64,000 bases of DNA. It comes from Photobacterium atrarenae. Lineage in GTDB: Bacteria; Pseudomonadota; Gammaproteobacteria; Enterobacterales; Vibrionaceae. The translations under genes were made by a program, and so were the position numbers. Shown in pieces: positions 9,952 through 17,945 of this stretch; the stretch's first letter is position 1, and each line of letters begins with the position of its first letter. The notes under the pieces were generated by a model. The model saw only the letters and a list, made by a program, of their open reading frames with translations. It did no database searches and was not told the DNA's origin. The DNA is taken from positions 372,001 to 436,000 of the forward strand of contig NZ_CP101509.1 in the NCBI RefSeq assembly GCF_024380015.1, in the 5' to 3' direction.

Positions 9952-9982
9952 ACGGTTTGGTACCCAATACATACCAAACCGT
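9952..9982 (-). terminator. Intrinsic terminator of the hydroxyproline operon
   Basis: ACGGTTTGGTA (9952-9962) and TACCAAACCGT (9972-9982) make a perfect 11-bp stem with a 9-base loop. Read on the minus strand, the stem is followed at once by a run of six T. It lies 36 bases past the stop of the aldehyde dehydrogenase, so it closes the minus-strand hydroxyproline genes before modF begins. Confidence 0.85.
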
Positions 9983-10018
9983 CACCTTAACTGTAAAACC
10001 GAGACTGTAAATCAGGCC

Positions 10019-11524
10019 TTAATTCTGCAACCAGATGGTCTTGGTCTGCAGATACTGATCGAAGGCTTCCAACCCGTTGTCCCGGCCACCAAACCCGGAC
10101 TGCTTATAGCCGCCGAACGGTGTGGTGATATCCCCTTCGCTGAAGCAGTTGACCGAAACCGTCCCGGCTTTCAGCTGACGCGACACCCGGTGTGCCCGGC
10201 GGATGTCGGACGTATACAGGGATGCGGCCAGGCCGTAGTTGCCCGCGTTCGCCAGACGGATCGCTTCCGCTTCGCTGTCAAAGGTGGTGACCGCCAGAAT
10301 AGGCCCGAACACCTCTTCGCGGAACAGCGCCATCTCCGGCGTCACGTTGTCGAAAATGGTCGGTTCGACAAACAGTCCGGCGCCGAGATCCGGTGTCCCG
10401 CCACCGTGAACCAGCGTCGCGCCATCTGCCTGAGTGCGCTCAAGGTAACTGCGGACCTTATCAAAATGCGCCGGCTCAATCATCGGCCCGATGCTGACCT
10501 GTGGGTCCTGCGGATCCCCCAGTTGCCACTGGCTGAGACCGGCTTTGAGTTTCTCCAGCAGCGCATCTTTGATGCTGGTGTGAACCAGCAGGCGCGAGCC
10601 GCAGCTGCAGTTCTCACTCATGTTCCAGAACGCAGCGTTCAGCACGTCATCGACAATCTCATCCAGGCTGTAAACATCGTCAAAAATCACCTGCGGGCTT
10701 TTACCGCCGCACTCCAGCACGATCTCCTTGAGGTTACTCTGCGCCGAGTATTGCAGAAACAGTCGGCCGACTTCGGTGCTGCCGGTGAACGATACCACAT
10801 CAACATCCGGGTGCAGTCCCAGCGGCTGACCGACCGCTTCACCCAGCCCGGTCACCAGGGTCAGCGCCCCTTGCGGCACCCCGGCCTCGTGCGCCAGTTG
10901 CACCATACGATAGGCACTCAGGCTGGTCTGCTCGGCAGGTTTCACCACCACCGAGTTACCCGCCGCCAGCGCCGGGGCGACTTTCCAGGCGAACATCTGG
11001 GCCGGGAAATTCCAGGGCAGTACCGCACCGACGACGCCAATCGGCTCTTTGACAATCAGTCCCAGGGTATCGGTATTGGTCGGCGCAATGCGGCCGAACA
11101 CTTTATCGATCGCTTCGGTGTACCAGGTAAAGGTATGGATGGTTTCCGGAATGTCGGTATTCAGACATTCGGTGATCGGTTTGCCGGCATCGACACAATC
11201 CAGCGCCGCCAGCTCTTCCGCGTGTTCGCTCATCAGTGCCACCCAGCGCTGTAAAATCGCTTTGCGATCGCCCAGCGGCATCGCTGACCACTCGCCGGAT
11301 TCAAAACTGCTCCGGGCCGCCGTCACCGCGGCGTTTACTTGCGCCTCGCCTGCTGCTTGGATCCGGCCAATCACCTGACCGTCATACGGGCTGTACGTCT
11401 CCAGCGTGCCGATCTCCGCCAGCGCGGCCTCGGACAAGCCGGGGATCAAACATCCGGCAAACAACTCACCCTGCCTGGCAGCCTGAAAAACCTGCTCTTT
11501 CGCTTTTGTAAACGTTAACGTCAT
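10019..11524 (-). CDS. Aldehyde dehydrogenase, probable 2-ketoglutarate semialdehyde dehydrogenase
   Basis: NAD(P)-dependent aldehyde dehydrogenase of 501 residues. The fold is complete: cofactor loop PWNFPAQMFAWK, FTGSTEVG, catalytic Glu271 in LECGGKSP and catalytic Cys306 in NMSENCSCGSRLLV. By sequence it resembles PuuC-like enzymes. By context (deaminase 9 bases upstream, epimerase and D-hydroxyproline dehydrogenase in the same cluster) it should oxidise 2-ketoglutarate semialdehyde to 2-ketoglutarate, the last step of hydroxyproline breakdown. The specific substrate is inferred. An intrinsic terminator follows it, so it is the last gene of the minus-strand unit. Confidence 0.88.
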   Translation of the reverse strand: MTLTFTKAKEQVFQAARQGELFAGCLIPGLSEAALAEIGTLETYSPYDGQVIGRIQAAGEAQVNAAVTAARSSFESGEWSAMPLGDRKAILQRWVALMSEHAEELAALDCVDAGKPITECLNTDIPETIHTFTWYTEAIDKVFGRIAPTNTDTLGLIVKEPIGVVGAVLPWNFPAQMFAWKVAPALAAGNSVVVKPAEQTSLSAYRMVQLAHEAGVPQGALTLVTGLGEAVGQPLGLHPDVDVVSFTGSTEVGRLFLQYSAQSNLKEIVLECGGKSPQVIFDDVYSLDEIVDDVLNAAFWNMSENCSCGSRLLVHTSIKDALLEKLKAGLSQWQLGDPQDPQVSIGPMIEPAHFDKVRSYLERTQADGATLVHGGGTPDLGAGLFVEPTIFDNVTPEMALFREEVFGPILAVTTFDSEAEAIRLANAGNYGLAASLYTSDIRRAHRVSRQLKAGTVSVNCFSEGDITTPFGGYKQSGFGGRDNGLEAFDQYLQTKTIWLQN

Positions 11525-11533
11525 GATGATCTC

Positions 11534-12409
11534 CTATTGCAGTGCCGCATCCAGCAGTTGAAGGAAAGCGTCCTGATCGGTTTTGCAGATCGGTTGCAAT
11601 GGCGCGCGGATTGGGCCCACGTCCTGGCCGCGATGGATCAGCGCCAGCTTGGCCTTCTGGTTATAGTCCGCCGACTCCTGGTTCTGGATCACCGGCAGCA
11701 GCTTGGTCATGATGGCGCGCAAGGCGTTGTAATCACCGATGCGGGCTGACTCCAGCATCTGGACATGGGCTTCCGGCAGATAGTTCGCCGCCCCGCCGAT
11801 CCAGGCGCGAACGCCCCAGAACAGGTAATCAGCGCCCTGATCGTCCGAGCCGCACACCACGGCGAAATCATCCAGGTTCGCATTGATCAGTGACAGCGCT
11901 CGGGTGAAATCGCCGCTGCTCTCTTTGATCCCGACAATGTTCGGATCGCGGCTCAGCTCAATCACGCTGTCCACTTCAATTTCCACCCCGGAGCGGGCCG
12001 GGAAGTTGTACATGATGATCGGCAAGCCGACCTCACGGCTGACAGTTTGATAATGGGTGATAATTTCGCTTTGCTGCGGCAGGCAGTAAATCGGCGGTGC
12101 CAGCATCAGGCCCTGATAGCCCAGCGCTTTGGCCTGCTGCGCTTTGTTGATCGAGCCCTGAGTGTGGGTATCGTTCACCCCGGCAATCAGCTGCGCGCGA
12201 TCCCCGACATGCTCGGCGATAAACGTCAGGACCTGCGTCCGCTCTTCATCACTGAAGGCATAATACTCCCCGGTGGTGCCGCAGGCGACAATACCCGCCA
12301 CACCGGCTTCAATTTGCCAGTCCAGCAGCTTGCCCAGGGCTTCAAAATTGACTTGGTTGTCATCCGTAAACGGGGTAACGACAGGAACAAAAATACCGTC
12401 GAGTTTCAT
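11534..12409 (-). CDS. DapA-family protein, probable pyrroline-4-hydroxy-2-carboxylate deaminase
   Basis: A 291-residue class I aldolase of the dihydrodipicolinate synthase/N-acetylneuraminate lyase family. It keeps the carboxylate-binding GTTGE motif (44-48), the catalytic Tyr134 in IIMYNFP and the Schiff-base Lys162 in VGIKESSGD. In hydroxyproline clusters this family supplies the deaminase that turns Δ1-pyrroline-4-hydroxy-2-carboxylate into 2-ketoglutarate semialdehyde and ammonia. The four-enzyme set around it makes that role far more likely than lysine synthesis. It is nine bases upstream of the semialdehyde dehydrogenase, so the two consecutive steps are made together. Confidence 0.88.
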   Translation of the reverse strand: MKLDGIFVPVVTPFTDDNQVNFEALGKLLDWQIEAGVAGIVACGTTGEYYAFSDEERTQVLTFIAEHVGDRAQLIAGVNDTHTQGSINKAQQAKALGYQGLMLAPPIYCLPQQSEIITHYQTVSREVGLPIIMYNFPARSGVEIEVDSVIELSRDPNIVGIKESSGDFTRALSLINANLDDFAVVCGSDDQGADYLFWGVRAWIGGAANYLPEAHVQMLESARIGDYNALRAIMTKLLPVIQNQESADYNQKAKLALIHRGQDVGPIRAPLQPICKTDQDAFLQLLDAALQ

Positions 12410-12428
12410 AAAGCTCTCCTTGAAATGC

Positions 12429-12450
12429 GGGCCGGACGTCTGACCGGCCC
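12429..12450 (-). other. GC-rich intercistronic hairpin
   Basis: GGGCCGG (12429-12435) and CCGGCCC (12444-12450) pair across an 8-base loop in the gap between the NhaC-type gene and the deaminase gene. No U tract follows, so it more likely sets mRNA stability or partial read-through between the carrier and the downstream enzymes than full termination. Confidence 0.4.
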
Positions 12451-12496
12451 TGATGTAATGTACGCAGTAAAGTTAAAGGTTCTGATGGCCGCCGAC

Positions 12497-13933
12497 TTAC
12501 GAGGACGCTTCGGCTTTCGTCAGTGAAGTTGATTCGTCCGCTACTGACTCTGTCCGCCAAATCGCAATGTTGGCGTAGCCGTAGAAGAGTGAAATCGCGA
12601 GCACCAGGAAGTGGTACCAGAGGAACGGCAGGTAACCGAGGGTCGACACGCCCAGGGTCGTTGCCATAAAGACGCCGCCGTCAGACCAGGGCACCATGGG
12701 TGTGGTGACTGTGCCGCCGGCTTCAGTGTTGCGGGACAGCACCCGGCGATCGATGCCCTGCTGGTCGTAGTTTTTCTCCGTAATCGTGCTGGCAGTGATC
12801 AGCGAGACATACGCCGCGCCGCCGAAGAAGTTGCCGAAGAAACCACCAAACAGGGTCGACAGCGTCAGGCGACCGGCATTGTTGGCCCAGGTCAGGAAAC
12901 GGTTACAAATCACCTGCAAGATCCCGATTTGCTCCATCAGACCACCGAGGCCGAGGGCGAACAGGATCAGGGCAATCACTTCCAGCATCGACAGAATGCC
13001 GCCGCGGTTGAGCAGGGTGTTGAGGAAGTCGACCTCAGATGACATCGCGTTACCGACATACACGGTGCGCACCGCATCCAGGGTCGGCATGCCCTGCGCG
13101 ACCACGGCACAGATAATGCCGAGCACAGCTCCGAGGGTGATCACCGGAATCGACGGCATCCGGCGTGACAGCAGCAGAATCACAACCACCGCAGGCAGCA
13201 GCAGCCAGGGGGAAATCGTAAAGTGTTGCTCCAGCGCCATCATCGCCGCATCCGCGCGGCTGGTATCAACGCTGCCGTCGACATAGAAAAAGCCCACCAG
13301 CAGGAACATCGTGAAGGCAATCACGCAGGCCGGTCCGCTGACATACATCATGGATTTGATGTGATCGATCAGATCCACCTTACACAGCGACGCCGTCATC
13401 ACCGTGGTATCCGACAGTGGCGACATCTTATCGCCGACATAAGCACCACTGATCACCGCACCGGCCACCAGCGGCAGCGGGATCCCAAAGCTGTGACCGA
13501 TCCCGATCATCGCGATCCCGGCCGTCCCTGCCGTACCGAACGAGGTACCGGTCGACAGCGAGGTCATGGCACAGATCACGAACGCTGCGGCCAGAAAGAT
13601 ATTCGGGCTCATCACGTTCAGGCCATAGTAAATGATACTGGGGACAATCCCGCCGGCGATCCACGAGCCAATCAGGGCACCGACGGTGATCAGGATCAGC
13701 ACCGCTTCCATCCCGTTATGGATCCCCTTGATCAACCCGGTCTGCATTGCATGATAGGTTTGCCCGAGCCGTAACCCGAGACCCATCACCAGGAACCAGG
13801 AGGCAAACAACGCCAGCTGGATCGGCAGCGACAGGACATTGATAAACAAAAACATAATGGCAATAAAGCCCGCCATCAGGCCGACCACTTCCATGCTGGT
13901 CGGTAACCGGACAGCACTCGAATTCGTGCTCAT
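12497..13933 (-). CDS. NhaC family Na+/H+ antiporter-like transporter
   Basis: A 478-residue polytopic inner-membrane protein with about 11-12 hydrophobic helices and NhaC-family marks (GTSFGTAGTAGIAMIGIG, SGAYVGDKMSPLSDTT). NhaC proteins are Na+/H+ antiporters, but relatives exchange organic acids or amino acids (for example malate/lactate). Its place inside a minus-strand set of hydroxyproline genes makes hydroxyproline or a breakdown product its likely substrate, since no other hydroxyproline carrier is encoded in the cluster. That substrate is inferred from context. Gaps with GC-rich hairpins separate it from the genes on both sides. Confidence 0.85.
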   Translation of the reverse strand: MSTNSSAVRLPTSMEVVGLMAGFIAIMFLFINVLSLPIQLALFASWFLVMGLGLRLGQTYHAMQTGLIKGIHNGMEAVLILITVGALIGSWIAGGIVPSIIYYGLNVMSPNIFLAAAFVICAMTSLSTGTSFGTAGTAGIAMIGIGHSFGIPLPLVAGAVISGAYVGDKMSPLSDTTVMTASLCKVDLIDHIKSMMYVSGPACVIAFTMFLLVGFFYVDGSVDTSRADAAMMALEQHFTISPWLLLPAVVVILLLSRRMPSIPVITLGAVLGIICAVVAQGMPTLDAVRTVYVGNAMSSEVDFLNTLLNRGGILSMLEVIALILFALGLGGLMEQIGILQVICNRFLTWANNAGRLTLSTLFGGFFGNFFGGAAYVSLITASTITEKNYDQQGIDRRVLSRNTEAGGTVTTPMVPWSDGGVFMATTLGVSTLGYLPFLWYHFLVLAISLFYGYANIAIWRTESVADESTSLTKAEASS

Positions 13934-14023
13934 AACTCTCTTCCTTTTGTTGATGAATACGTCATTGGTTTGCTCTGTTATTTTTTAGCGTGACATCTGT
14001 CCTGCACCCGGTGCCCCTGCTCT

Positions 14024-14043
14024 CTCCGATTGCACAATCGGAG
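14024..14043 (-). other. Intercistronic hairpin upstream of the NhaC-type gene
   Basis: CTCCGATTG (14024-14032) and CAATCGGAG (14035-14043) are perfect inverted halves. In RNA this gives an 8-bp stem with a 4-base loop. It lies between the D-hydroxyproline dehydrogenase stop and the transporter start. No U tract is present, so read-through is likely. Confidence 0.4.
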
Positions 14044-14075
14044 CCTCGCAAGGGATCCGGCAGCAACGACATGAA

Positions 14076-15329
14076 TTAGTGAAAACGGCTCAGCCGGTAC
14101 GCACTGAGATCCAGTCCCGGTGTCTGCCGCCGGGCCAGTTCGGTGATCAGCTGCGCGGTGATCGCCGCTTGGGTGAGGCCGAGGTGATGATGACCCAGCG
14201 CCAGCATGACCCGCAGATCCGGCCCGACCGCATCAATAATGGGCAGCGAGTCCGGCAACGAAGGTCGGCAGCCCATCCAGGGGGTCGCTCCGGCAAGATC
14301 CAGCGGATGTTCAAACAGGGCATCGCCCAGATCGGCCAGCCGGTGGGCGCGCGCCATGTTGGCCGGGCGATCCAGCCCGGCAAATTCCACGGTCCCGGCC
14401 AGGCGAAGACCGCCTTGCATCGGCGTCATGATGAAACGCCGCTCGGCCGAGGAAACTGCTACCGGGATACGATCGGCTTCTTTGGGCAACATCAGGTGAT
14501 AACCGCGCTCGGTATCCAGCGGGATGTTGACGTCAGTGAGCTGATAGACCAGTGACTGACTGAACGCACCGGCGGCCACCAGCACCCGCGATGCCCGCAC
14601 CGGACCTTGGGTGGTGGTCAGCTCCACACCCTGATCAGTGACAAATCCGCCGGTCACTTCCTGCTGGTGATAGGTCATCCCAAGCTCCTGCGCGGCTGTC
14701 ATCAGCCGGGCCACCAGACGATGCGGGTCAACCACATGGCTGGTTTCGGGGAAATCCAGCGCGCCAATCACCCCTCCAGAAAGGCCGGGTACCTGCTGGT
14801 GCAACGCCTTCTTCGCCAGCGGGTTCACCGCGACCCCATTGGCTGCCAGGGTTTTGGCAAACTGGTGCAGCGCCTCGCCGGTTTTCGCCTGTTCGAATAC
14901 CAGCAATGAGCCCTGATGCCGCATTAAATTCTCGCCTTCCATGTCCGCCAGCAGCTGTTTCCAGGCGGCCAGACTGGCCTGGTTGAGCTGGATCAGCCCT
15001 GCCCGGCTACGCTGCTGCGCCTCGGCGCGCATATTGGCGACCAGCTTGAGCATCCAGGGCATCAGGCGGGGAAAGTAGCGCCAGTCGATCCGCAGCGGGC
15101 CCAGCGGATCCAATAACATGCTCGGGATCTGGGTCAGCATCTGCGGGTTGGCCAAAGGCATAATTTGCTCGGTGGCAATATGGCCCGCATTGCCGAACGA
15201 AGCCCCCTGCCCCGGCGCTTCCTTATCGAGCAGCACCACCCGGAATCCGGCTTGTTGCAGCCGGTATGCACAGGCGCAGCCGATAATGCCGGCGCCGATA
15301 ATCGCAATGTCGTGACCCATCTTTTCCAT
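14076..15329 (-). CDS. FAD-dependent D-amino acid dehydrogenase, probable D-hydroxyproline dehydrogenase
   Basis: A DadA-like flavoprotein of the DAO family, about 417 residues. The N-terminus has the dinucleotide-binding turn IAIIGAGIIGCACAYRL and an acidic end at VVLLDKEAPG; the second FAD motif, GCRPSLPDSLPIID, is near the C-terminus. In this cluster it should oxidise cis-4-hydroxy-D-proline to Δ1-pyrroline-4-hydroxy-2-carboxylate, passing electrons to the membrane. Reading on to 15401 would pass through the 22-bp operator, so that start is rejected. ATGs at 15341, 15329 and 15320 are all possible; 15329 was chosen for spacing from GATGAG. It is divergent from the epimerase gene and probably co-regulated with it. 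Confidence 0.88.
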   Translation of the reverse strand: MEKMGHDIAIIGAGIIGCACAYRLQQAGFRVVLLDKEAPGQGASFGNAGHIATEQIMPLANPQMLTQIPSMLLDPLGPLRIDWRYFPRLMPWMLKLVANMRAEAQQRSRAGLIQLNQASLAAWKQLLADMEGENLMRHQGSLLVFEQAKTGEALHQFAKTLAANGVAVNPLAKKALHQQVPGLSGGVIGALDFPETSHVVDPHRLVARLMTAAQELGMTYHQQEVTGGFVTDQGVELTTTQGPVRASRVLVAAGAFSQSLVYQLTDVNIPLDTERGYHLMLPKEADRIPVAVSSAERRFIMTPMQGGLRLAGTVEFAGLDRPANMARAHRLADLGDALFEHPLDLAGATPWMGCRPSLPDSLPIIDAVGPDLRVMLALGHHHLGLTQAAITAQLITELARRQTPGLDLSAYRLSRFH

Positions 15330-15360
15330 TTGTGATCTCATCCCATGAATTTCGCGAGCA

Positions 15361-15382
15361 TGTATATTGTATACAATATACA
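15361..15382. promoter_or_regulatory. Perfect 22-bp palindrome, probable GntR-family operator
   Basis: TGTATATTGTA followed by its exact reverse complement TACAATATACA. The core TTGTATACAA fits the short AT-rich dyads bound by FCD-type GntR regulators, and a GntR gene lies 1.2 kb away in the same cluster. It sits 20-35 bases from the likely dehydrogenase starts and about 125 bases before the epimerase start, in position to control both. Its last 16 bases recur exactly at 62653-62668, in front of the OppA-like gene. Confidence 0.8.
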
Positions 15383-15507
15383 CTAGGGGGGTGTTGTTCA
15401 TTCAGCCAGCGCTTTTCGATGGTTTTGTGATCAGGATCGAGCCAAGGCGCAGATCAAACGAACACAACAGCAAAGCAAAACTTCAATGATTCAAGGAGAT
15501 AGAAACG

Positions 15508-16509
15508 ATGCGTGAAGGAACTTTTTTTTGTATTGATGCGCACACCTGCGGCAATCCGGTACGACTGGTCGCCGGCGGTTACCCCAGCCTGAAAGGCAAT
15601 ACCATGAGTGAGAAGCGTCAGGACTTCCTGGAGCACCATGACTGGATCCGTCGTGCCCTGATGTTTGAACCGCGCGGCCATTCCATGATGTCCGGCTCGA
15701 TCATCTATCCGCCGTGCAGTGACAACGCCGATGCATCGATTCTGTTTATTGAAACCAGCGGCTGCCTGCCGATGTGCGGTCACGGCACCATCGGAACCGT
15801 CACCAGCGCCATTGAACACGGGGTCCTGCAACCGAAAACACCCGGACGCCTGATCCTCGATGTTCCGGCCGGGCAGATTCGGATCGACTATCAGCAAAAC
15901 GGCAATAAAGTCGAAAAAGTGCGGATTTATAACGTCGCCAGCTACCTCGCCCACCGCGACGTGGTGATTGACGTCGAAGGACTGGGTGAGCTGACCGTCG
16001 ATGTGTCATACGGCGGTAACTACTACACCATCATCGAACCACAGAAGAACTTCCCGGGTCTGGAGCACTTCAGTGCCGACCAGGTGCTGCACTATTCGCC
16101 GAAAGTACGGGAAGCCATTAATCAGGTGGTCGACTGTGTTCACCCGGACGATCCGACCGTGAGCGGTGCCAGCCATGTGCTCTGGACCGGCACCCCGACT
16201 CAGCCGGGTGCCCATGCGCGCAATGCGGTGTTCTACGGCGATCGCGCTATCGACCGCTCACCGTGCGGCACCGGGACCAGCGCCCGCATGGCCCAATGGG
16301 TGGCCCGCGGCCGCTTAGGCGTTGGCGAGGATTTCGTCCATGAAAGTATCATCGGCAGCCTGTTTGAGGGCCGAGTTGAATCCATGACCAAAGTGGGGGA
16401 TTATGATGCCATCATGCCGAGTGTTCAGGGCTGGGCACGCGTCACCGGCCACAATACCATCTGGGTCGACAGCGAAGATCCCTATGCGTATGGCTTTGAA
16501 GTAAAGTAA
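15508..16509 (+). CDS. 4-hydroxyproline epimerase (proline racemase family)
   Basis: Converts trans-4-hydroxy-L-proline to cis-4-hydroxy-D-proline, the first step of the pathway, in the cytoplasm and without cofactor. The 333-residue product has both catalytic thiols of the proline racemase family: Cys90 in PMCGHGTIG and Cys253 in SPCGTGTSA. Two Cys point to an epimerase/racemase, because the related trans-3-hydroxyproline dehydratases have lost one. Hydroxyproline is preferred over proline because of the neighbours. The RBS AAGGAGA lies just before the ATG. It is divergent from the D-hydroxyproline dehydrogenase across the 22-bp palindrome and is followed by the GntR gene. Confidence 0.92.
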   Translation: MREGTFFCIDAHTCGNPVRLVAGGYPSLKGNTMSEKRQDFLEHHDWIRRALMFEPRGHSMMSGSIIYPPCSDNADASILFIETSGCLPMCGHGTIGTVTSAIEHGVLQPKTPGRLILDVPAGQIRIDYQQNGNKVEKVRIYNVASYLAHRDVVIDVEGLGELTVDVSYGGNYYTIIEPQKNFPGLEHFSADQVLHYSPKVREAINQVVDCVHPDDPTVSGASHVLWTGTPTQPGAHARNAVFYGDRAIDRSPCGTGTSARMAQWVARGRLGVGEDFVHESIIGSLFEGRVESMTKVGDYDAIMPSVQGWARVTGHNTIWVDSEDPYAYGFEVK

Positions 16510-16517
16510 AATAAATC

Positions 16518-16537
16518 CGGCCGCCGTTAGGCGGCCG
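16518..16537 (+). other. GC-rich hairpin between epimerase and GntR genes
   Basis: CGGCCGCC (16518-16525), loop GTTA, GGCGGCCG (16530-16537): an all-GC 8-bp stem directly behind the epimerase stop. It is followed by A-rich sequence rather than a U tract. It may protect the epimerase mRNA end and lower expression of the regulator gene downstream. Confidence 0.45.
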
Positions 16538-16566
16538 AACCAAGAAGAAAGTTAAAAGGAGTTACC

Positions 16567-17235
16567 TTGCAGCCCAAAACACGTACCCAATATGTTGCCG
16601 ATGCGATCCGTGACAAAATCCTCCGGGGTGAAATCAAAGGCGGCGATCCGCTGCGTCAGGATGCACTGGCAAAAGAATTTGATGTAAGCCGAATCCCAGT
16701 ACGTGAGGCCCTGCTGACCCTGGAGTCAGAAGGACTCCTCGAGTTCCACGCCCATAAAGGCGCGTTTGCCACTGAGCTTTCGACCGATAAGATCCGCGAG
16801 CTGTTTGAGCTTCGGGTACTGCTGGAGTGCCACATGCTGGCCCACGCCATCCCCCTGATGTCAGACGCCGACTTAGATGCCGCCGAAGCCATGTTGCAGG
16901 AGTACGAAGAGATCTTAAATACCGGCAGCCGAGTCGATCACTGGAGCAATTACAACTTCGCGTTTCACAAAGCCCTGTATACCCCGGCCAACCGTCCGGA
17001 AACCATGCAGTTGATCACCCAGCTCAATACCCAGTCGGATCGCTATATCCGCATCCAACTGCTCCATACCGCCGGCGTCGCCAAAGCAGAAGCCGAACAC
17101 CGGGAGCTGCTAGTGCTGTGCCGGGAGCGCAACACCGAAGCGGCCTGCGATCTGCTCAAACGCCACATTGAAGTCTCCGCCGAGGATATCATCGGCCTGC
17201 TGGATCAGCAGAAACAAAACAGCCAAGAGAACTAA
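16567..17235 (+). CDS. GntR family transcriptional regulator (FCD type)
   Basis: A 222-residue regulator with an N-terminal winged HTH (about 5-70: YVADAIRDKILRGEIKGGDP, then EFDVSRIPVREALLTLESEG) and a C-terminal all-helical FCD ligand domain (about 80-215) with the metal-site type residues of that domain (FHKALY and a late HREL). The start is TTG at 16567, set by AGGAG seven bases before; no better ATG is available. It follows the epimerase and is the natural regulator of the hydroxyproline genes. The 22-bp palindrome at 15361 and its 16-base copy at 62653 are the likely binding sites. The ligand, hydroxyproline or an intermediate, is inferred. Confidence 0.9.
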   Translation: MQPKTRTQYVADAIRDKILRGEIKGGDPLRQDALAKEFDVSRIPVREALLTLESEGLLEFHAHKGAFATELSTDKIRELFELRVLLECHMLAHAIPLMSDADLDAAEAMLQEYEEILNTGSRVDHWSNYNFAFHKALYTPANRPETMQLITQLNTQSDRYIRIQLLHTAGVAKAEAEHRELLVLCRERNTEAACDLLKRHIEVSAEDIIGLLDQQKQNSQEN

Positions 17236-17269
17236 TTCCAACCTTTTCTGCTAAAAAAAACCACACATC

Positions 17270-17313
17270 AATGCCTTAAAAACAAAACCCAGCGGGCTGC
17301 TTTTTAAGGCATT
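17270..17313. terminator. Long stem-loop after the GntR gene
   Basis: AATGCCTTAAAAA (17270-17282) pairs perfectly with TTTTTAAGGCATT (17301-17313) across an 18-base loop that itself can pair at CCC/GGG. The AAAAA/TTTTT arms give U-rich RNA from either direction. It lies 34 bases past the GntR stop and separates the hydroxyproline cluster from the exopolysaccharide locus. Confidence 0.6.
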
Positions 17314-17453
17314 CAGTACAAAACGAGCCCTATCCACCACAAACACCCGATGACGGTTGAATATATTTTCACCACAGTACTGAGGATAAGCTATCTTATT
17401 AACATATAGGTTAACAACTAATTTCATAATCTCGACCATGGAAGGACAAGCAT

Positions 17454-17945
17454 ATGTCTGGGGCTATCAAACAACTTATTCTTCTATCAAACCACAGAAC
17501 ACATGTGCGTGCCCTCGGACTCTGTGTTCCACCCAAATTAAAAGTTGGTTTGACCGTTCTTGATGTCAACACATTCGCATCTGAACTGAACAATGAAAAA
17601 AATATGTTAGTTCTGATTGACCTGACGAACCTGGATGCAGAGACCAAGCGATTACTGCAAGATAAGCTCAAATCCGGAACGGCTTCCCTAGCCTTACTCA
17701 GCACAACAGATCATCTTGTTATCGATGAAATAGTCAAGTGGCCAAATGTCTGTGGATACTTCAATCTTGATGACGAGTTCGACATCATTTGTAAAGGCAT
17801 TCAAGCAGTGATGGCTGGAGATACTTGCTTTTCATCCCATGTTGCCTCTCAACTCGACGATTATTACCGTAAACATCAGCCAAAGCGCGCGCAGTTTGAT
17901 CCTGAATCTCGATCACCATACCTCAAAAATATCAGCCACTGCTGA
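17454..17945 (+). CDS. CsgD/VpsT-like receiver-domain protein lacking the HTH domain
   Basis: 163 residues that align by eye with the receiver half of CsgD/VpsT-type LuxR-family regulators: the strand MLVLIDLTN with a possible acceptor Asp56, IVKWPNVCGYF (CsgD has IENWPHINGVF) and GIQAVMAGDTCFSSHVASQL (CsgD has GLQGVLRGECYFTQKLASYL). Full members are about 215 residues and end in a LuxR-type HTH; here a stop comes first and the next 400 bp encode no HTH in any frame that I can see. The VpsT c-di-GMP motif W[FLM][TS]R is replaced by CFSS (125-128). It precedes the exopolysaccharide operon. It may be a remnant or a partner-binding modulator rather than a DNA-binding activator. Confidence 0.7.
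   Translation: MSGAIKQLILLSNHRTHVRALGLCVPPKLKVGLTVLDVNTFASELNNEKNMLVLIDLTNLDAETKRLLQDKLKSGTASLALLSTTDHLVIDEIVKWPNVCGYFNLDDEFDIICKGIQAVMAGDTCFSSHVASQLDDYYRKHQPKRAQFDPESRSPYLKNISHC

Noticed and set aside
9917..11254. Plus-strand frame of 445 codons opposite the aldehyde dehydrogenase
   Set aside because: Antisense shadow of a conserved enzyme in GC-rich DNA; no RBS and biased Gln/Arg/His composition.
11534..12409. Dihydrodipicolinate synthase for lysine synthesis
   Set aside because: It shares the family fold, but it is embedded with hydroxyproline epimerase, dehydrogenase and semialdehyde dehydrogenase, so the deaminase role is much more likely.
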